NCBI GenBank assembly: GCA_003254925.1
Contig: QANZ01050150.1
Coordinates: forward strand, 1 to 64,000
Origin: Chamaecrista fasciculata
Taxonomy: Eukaryota > Streptophyta > Magnoliopsida > Fabales > Fabaceae
Direction: 5' to 3'
DNA: 64,000 nucleotides
The position numbers were made by a program, and so were the translations under genes. Below the pieces are notes generated by a model, which did no database searches, was not told the DNA's origin, and saw only the letters and a list, made by a program, of their open reading frames with translations. Below are positions 60,963 to 64,000 of the stretch, one piece after another (the stretch's first letter is position 1; each line of letters starts with the position of its first letter).

Positions 60963-61795
60963 GTTTCTTTATATATTTTTTTTGTTTCCTTTTTATTCAT
61001 GCATGCATATATCTTCACAACCAATATAATTGTGGGAAAGTTCAACCTCCCCGACGACGGCTTAGAATACTTATTGTATGAATTAAACATCAGAAGACTA
61101 AATAAACTAATTCTAGCCTTTAATTTTTTCTTGAAAAAAAAACATGCGAGTTGGGATATTTTTATGAAAAAAGGTTAGGTCAAATTTGTTATATTTTCGT
61201 TATCAAATGTATCAATTATCGTATGATATGTAATATTTTTAATACTCTTCTTCAATTTCATAATTAATCATACAAAGAAATTGTGTCATCTTATTTTTAA
61301 TGATAATTTTGATAATAAAAACAAAAAAAATTATATATGTATATATATATGAACAAGCATATAATTTAATATCTAAAAGATGCTAGGCTGCTATAGCACG
61401 CATTAATTAACATCATTTATTAATTACCCGCAATCTAAGACAAAAGCACCAATAGGCTGCTAGCAGGCATTAATTAACATATATTTGTAACTAATGTTGT
61501 AGGTGATACATTCCATCAAGCAATTTGGGTGTTCATTTTTGCCAAAAAGATGCGTTAATTAATATGCGGCACTTTGTGTGTAATTAAGATTCCAAATAAA
61601 TTTTTTCACCAAAAAAACAAAGATTCCAAATGATTCATTGGAAGAAAAGGCATCATGCATCTTCACTAAACATTAATTGGTGAGCTGTATGATGTGTACC
61701 AATAATTTTAGTAATACTTGACACCTTGTCATTGGCACATGACGAAAGGAATTTCACACCCACAGACCACAAATATATGTACCTAGCTATATAAA

Positions 61796-62330
61796 TGATG
61801 AACTAGGCTTTGGTCGAGGGTCAATAATAGGGTGGTCCTCGATTCATTTTTTATGCTAAAGTTAGTAAAATGAGTTGTTCAAAAATATCAACAGGGTGAG
61901 TATTAGAGCGTACCTTGTTAGTGAAGAGGTTTGACTTTTTTATACTAGTGAGAGCAATCTGGCGTGATTTTGTCATTAATGCTTTGATCTGATGGTGATT
62001 CTTGACTCCTACGTTATTTCCTTTTTGCTACTTGGTGCCCTGATGATAATGACCAGTCAATGCGCAATCTTAGGAGCAAGATCCTTGGGTGATTACTTGA
62101 TTCATATTGGATCCAGATTGGTTCTGGATTGATCCTTGGTCGATTCCTGATTGAATCTTGATTGCCTTCGGTGTGCTTCTCCATGGTCTATGATGCTCCA
62201 CTTCTCAGGCGTCCTCGCTCATGGTCTTCTTGGGCAGTTTCACGCCTTTTGGGTGTCCTTGCCTAACTGAGGCTCTTGAGGGCCAATCATGTATTGGGTC
62301 TAGGGTAATCTCACCATTTGGGTCACTTAA
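61796..62330 (+). mobile_element. Solo-LTR-like fossil, copy B
   Basis: This is the diverged partner of 48391-48985, starting GATGAACTAGGCTTTGG and carrying AGAGCGTACCTTGTTAG, then TTTTTATACTAG. It has no body, and no second copy lies close by in an arrangement that would make a full element. The 3' end is uncertain. It looks broken. Confidence 0.45.
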
Positions 62331-62719
62331 TTAGGTTGAGCGGATTAACCAACCCAAACCTAAACCCGACCGAAATTTTCATTTTTAAAATTTTTTTTAT
62401 ATCAAACTCTATAAATAAATAAAAATTTGTCTTATTAAAATAATAAAATGAATAATAGTATGTATTCTTTGTTTATCCAAATATTTTTATTATTTATAAA
62501 CTTAAAGTAAAATTATATTTAATTTAATTACAATTAATATCAAATTTTGAGTGTAAAAATTATTTATATAATAATATATTTAGTAAAAATTAATATATGA
62601 TGAGTTATACATTATAAAATAATTGAATAAAAATTATGCAATATATATTATGTAGAATAAATATTTATATATTTTTTATCAATTTAATTTTATTATTTTT
62701 TAAAATTAATTTTTAACCT

Positions 62720-62810
62720 GACTCAACCCGCTCGAACCCGATCGCTAACCCATACAACTTGATATAATCAGGTTGTATGGGTTAGCGGTCGGGTTCGGGT
62801 TGCAAAAAAT
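62720..62810. repeat. Palindrome in a GGGTTCGGGT-rich patch
   Basis: CGAACCCGATCGCTAACCCA and TACAACTT are mirrored by AGGTTGTATGGGTTAGCGGTC and GGGTTCGGG. The surrounding 62340-62870 carries similar AACCCGACC words at both ends. It is possibly an old hAT-like element whose outer ends I cannot fix. Confidence 0.45.
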
Positions 62811-62879
62811 AACCCGCTCCTTAGTATCCCACCCAATCAACCCGCCCGAACTCAATCGTTGCTTACCCCTAGTGTTAAT

Positions 62880-62980
62880 GATGCAAAGAACAAGGTACTA
62901 AAGTGTCACTTTTGAAAAAATAGGGTACCAAAGTAAAATCAATCTATATATCAAGATACTAAAATGTAATTTACTCTATA
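62880..62980. repeat. Right half of the 43084-type foldback
   Basis: GCAAAGAACAAGGTACTAAAG, then AAATAGGGTACCAAAGTAAA and AAAATGTAATTTACTC, match right-arm units of 43084-43391 without a left arm. Confidence 0.6.
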
Positions 62981-63111
62981 TTTCAAGTAAGCTTTATTCA
63001 GAGTATTTACTATGGATAACGCTGATTGATCTCTTCGCAAGTTTGCAAGCACTTTAAAAAATGAGGAGAACTAACTTGAAAAATTTAAAGTTGTTCCATA
63101 TATATCTAAAG

Positions 63112-63457
63112 CTAAGAAGCATGGACACTTCATTTTGAAGGCGTGTCGCCGTGTCGGACACGTGTCAGTGTCCGACACCCGTACGACACCTACACGACAC
63201 ATATTCATAAATTTTAAAATATAAATCAATTTTTTGTGACTTTAACATGACATATAAAAGAAAATAATAATACATATGACATATATTATGAATAAAACTT
63301 GTAATTTTTAAATTTTTCATTAAAAATTATGAATATTTAATTATTTATATATATAAATATATGGCGTGTCGTGTCGCGTAATTTTGAGAGTTTAGCGTGT
63401 CGCTGTGTCCGTGTCCGTGTCGTGTCCCGTGTCCGTGTCAGTGTCCATGCTTCCTAG
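63112..63457. mobile_element. hAT-like MITE with GTGTCC subterminal words
   Basis: The ends CTAAGAAGCATGGACAC and GTGTCCATGCTTCCTAG are inverted with one mismatch. An exact 8-bp duplication, ATCTAAAG, lies at 63104-63111 and 63458-63465. Both subterminal parts are dense in GTGTC/GACAC words (for example GTGTCCGTGTCCGTGTCGTG on the right). The core is AT-rich and non-coding. Confidence 0.9.
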
Positions 63458-63560
63458 ATCTAAAGTTAAAAATTGAATCCTGCATTCGATTAAAAATAAA
63501 TAAATTTCTAACTATCACTTGACTCTACCGGTTAAGTTTGTATATATACATATAATTATA

Positions 63561-63900
63561 TTAGAGGCTTTGTGTGCCCTAACGGAAACGCAAATATGTA
63601 TGTAAAATAAATGAGGGACTAAATCATTAACACAGTAAAGAAAAAGGGATCAAATAATAATTTTCCTCCTATTATTAATTTTGTACTATAATTTTAAAAT
63701 GTGGACGACCAGAAAGAGGTGGAGCCATATAATATACTAGGGGTTAGGGCACGCAAATATGTATGTAAAATAAATAAGGGACTAAATTGTTAACTTAGTA
63801 AAGAAAGAGAGACCAAATAGTTAATTTTCTCTTATTTTTAATTTCATATACTATAGTTTTAAACATGGACGACCAGAGAGGGATGGAGCCATATAATATA
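63561..63900. repeat. Diverged tandem duplication of a ~170-bp unit
   Basis: Units at about 63561-63737 and 63738-63900 share GCAAATATGTATGTAAAATA, GGACTAAAT, then GGACGACCAGA and TGGAGCCATATAATATA. Many substitutions separate them. A third, more distant relative of the unit start (TAGGGGCTTTTCGAGCCCTA) is at about 42771. Confidence 0.75.
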
Positions 63901-64000
63901 AGATATCAAAGACAAACATCAATGCACATAAATAATTGAGTGTTTAATTAAGAATATAATGATATTTTTGCTAAGCCGAAAAAACTAACTTGTGTTAATT

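Overview
This is nuclear DNA of a flowering plant, most likely a core eudicot. It is AT-rich, has spliced genes with canonical GT/AG introns, and has wide intergenic space filled with short non-autonomous transposons. The species cannot be told from the sequence.

Six protein-coding genes are supported. (1) 7112-9001, minus: a single-exon 629-aa protein with a transit-peptide-like N terminus and a long acidic tract; I do not recognise its family. (2) 12036-13904, minus: a single-exon 622-aa protein with a diverged TraB-like N-terminal motif. (3) 15194-19990, minus: HESO1, a terminal uridylyltransferase of small-RNA turnover, in eight coding exons. (4) 25702-30574, minus: a Golgi-type putative methyltransferase of the PMT family closest to PMT11, in nine exons. 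(5) 35378-40198, plus: a MATH-BTB cullin-3 adaptor closest to BPM3, in four exons and 408 codons. (6) 49824-55821, plus: a plant RCC1-repeat protein in eleven exons and 480 codons. I rebuilt every exon boundary from GT/AG sites with frame kept throughout. From memory, genes 3-5 match the adjacent Arabidopsis loci At2g39740, At2g39750 and At2g39760, so the middle of the window looks like conserved microsynteny.

Between the genes are a 5'-truncated LINE (about 4690-6066), a decayed duplicate of HESO1 exon 3 and adjoining intron (about 6170-6690), and two tRNA-derived SINE families. There are also solo-LTR-like fossils and many foldback DNA elements. Four foldbacks have exact 9-bp target duplications (Mutator-like): 32-429, 2676-3097, 22289-22827 and 30943-31590. 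A 2.2-kb giant at 58767-60962 has a 9-10-bp duplication. Two others have exact 8-bp duplications (hAT-like): 23936-24286 and 63112-63457. Several foldback families share a GGGTAAATTACAC-like end, and one complete copy sits inside a HESO1 intron.

Other points of interest are a perfect 49-bp hairpin near 1.7 kb and stacked upstream ORFs in the HESO1 and BPM leaders. A cluster of ACGTG boxes lies upstream of the RCC1-like gene, and there is a perfect 62-bp tandem duplication at 34.4 kb. Three single Ns lie at repeat edges and look like assembly joins. I found no clear new multi-gene system; the most unusual material is the set of foldback elements and the HESO1 relic and leader.
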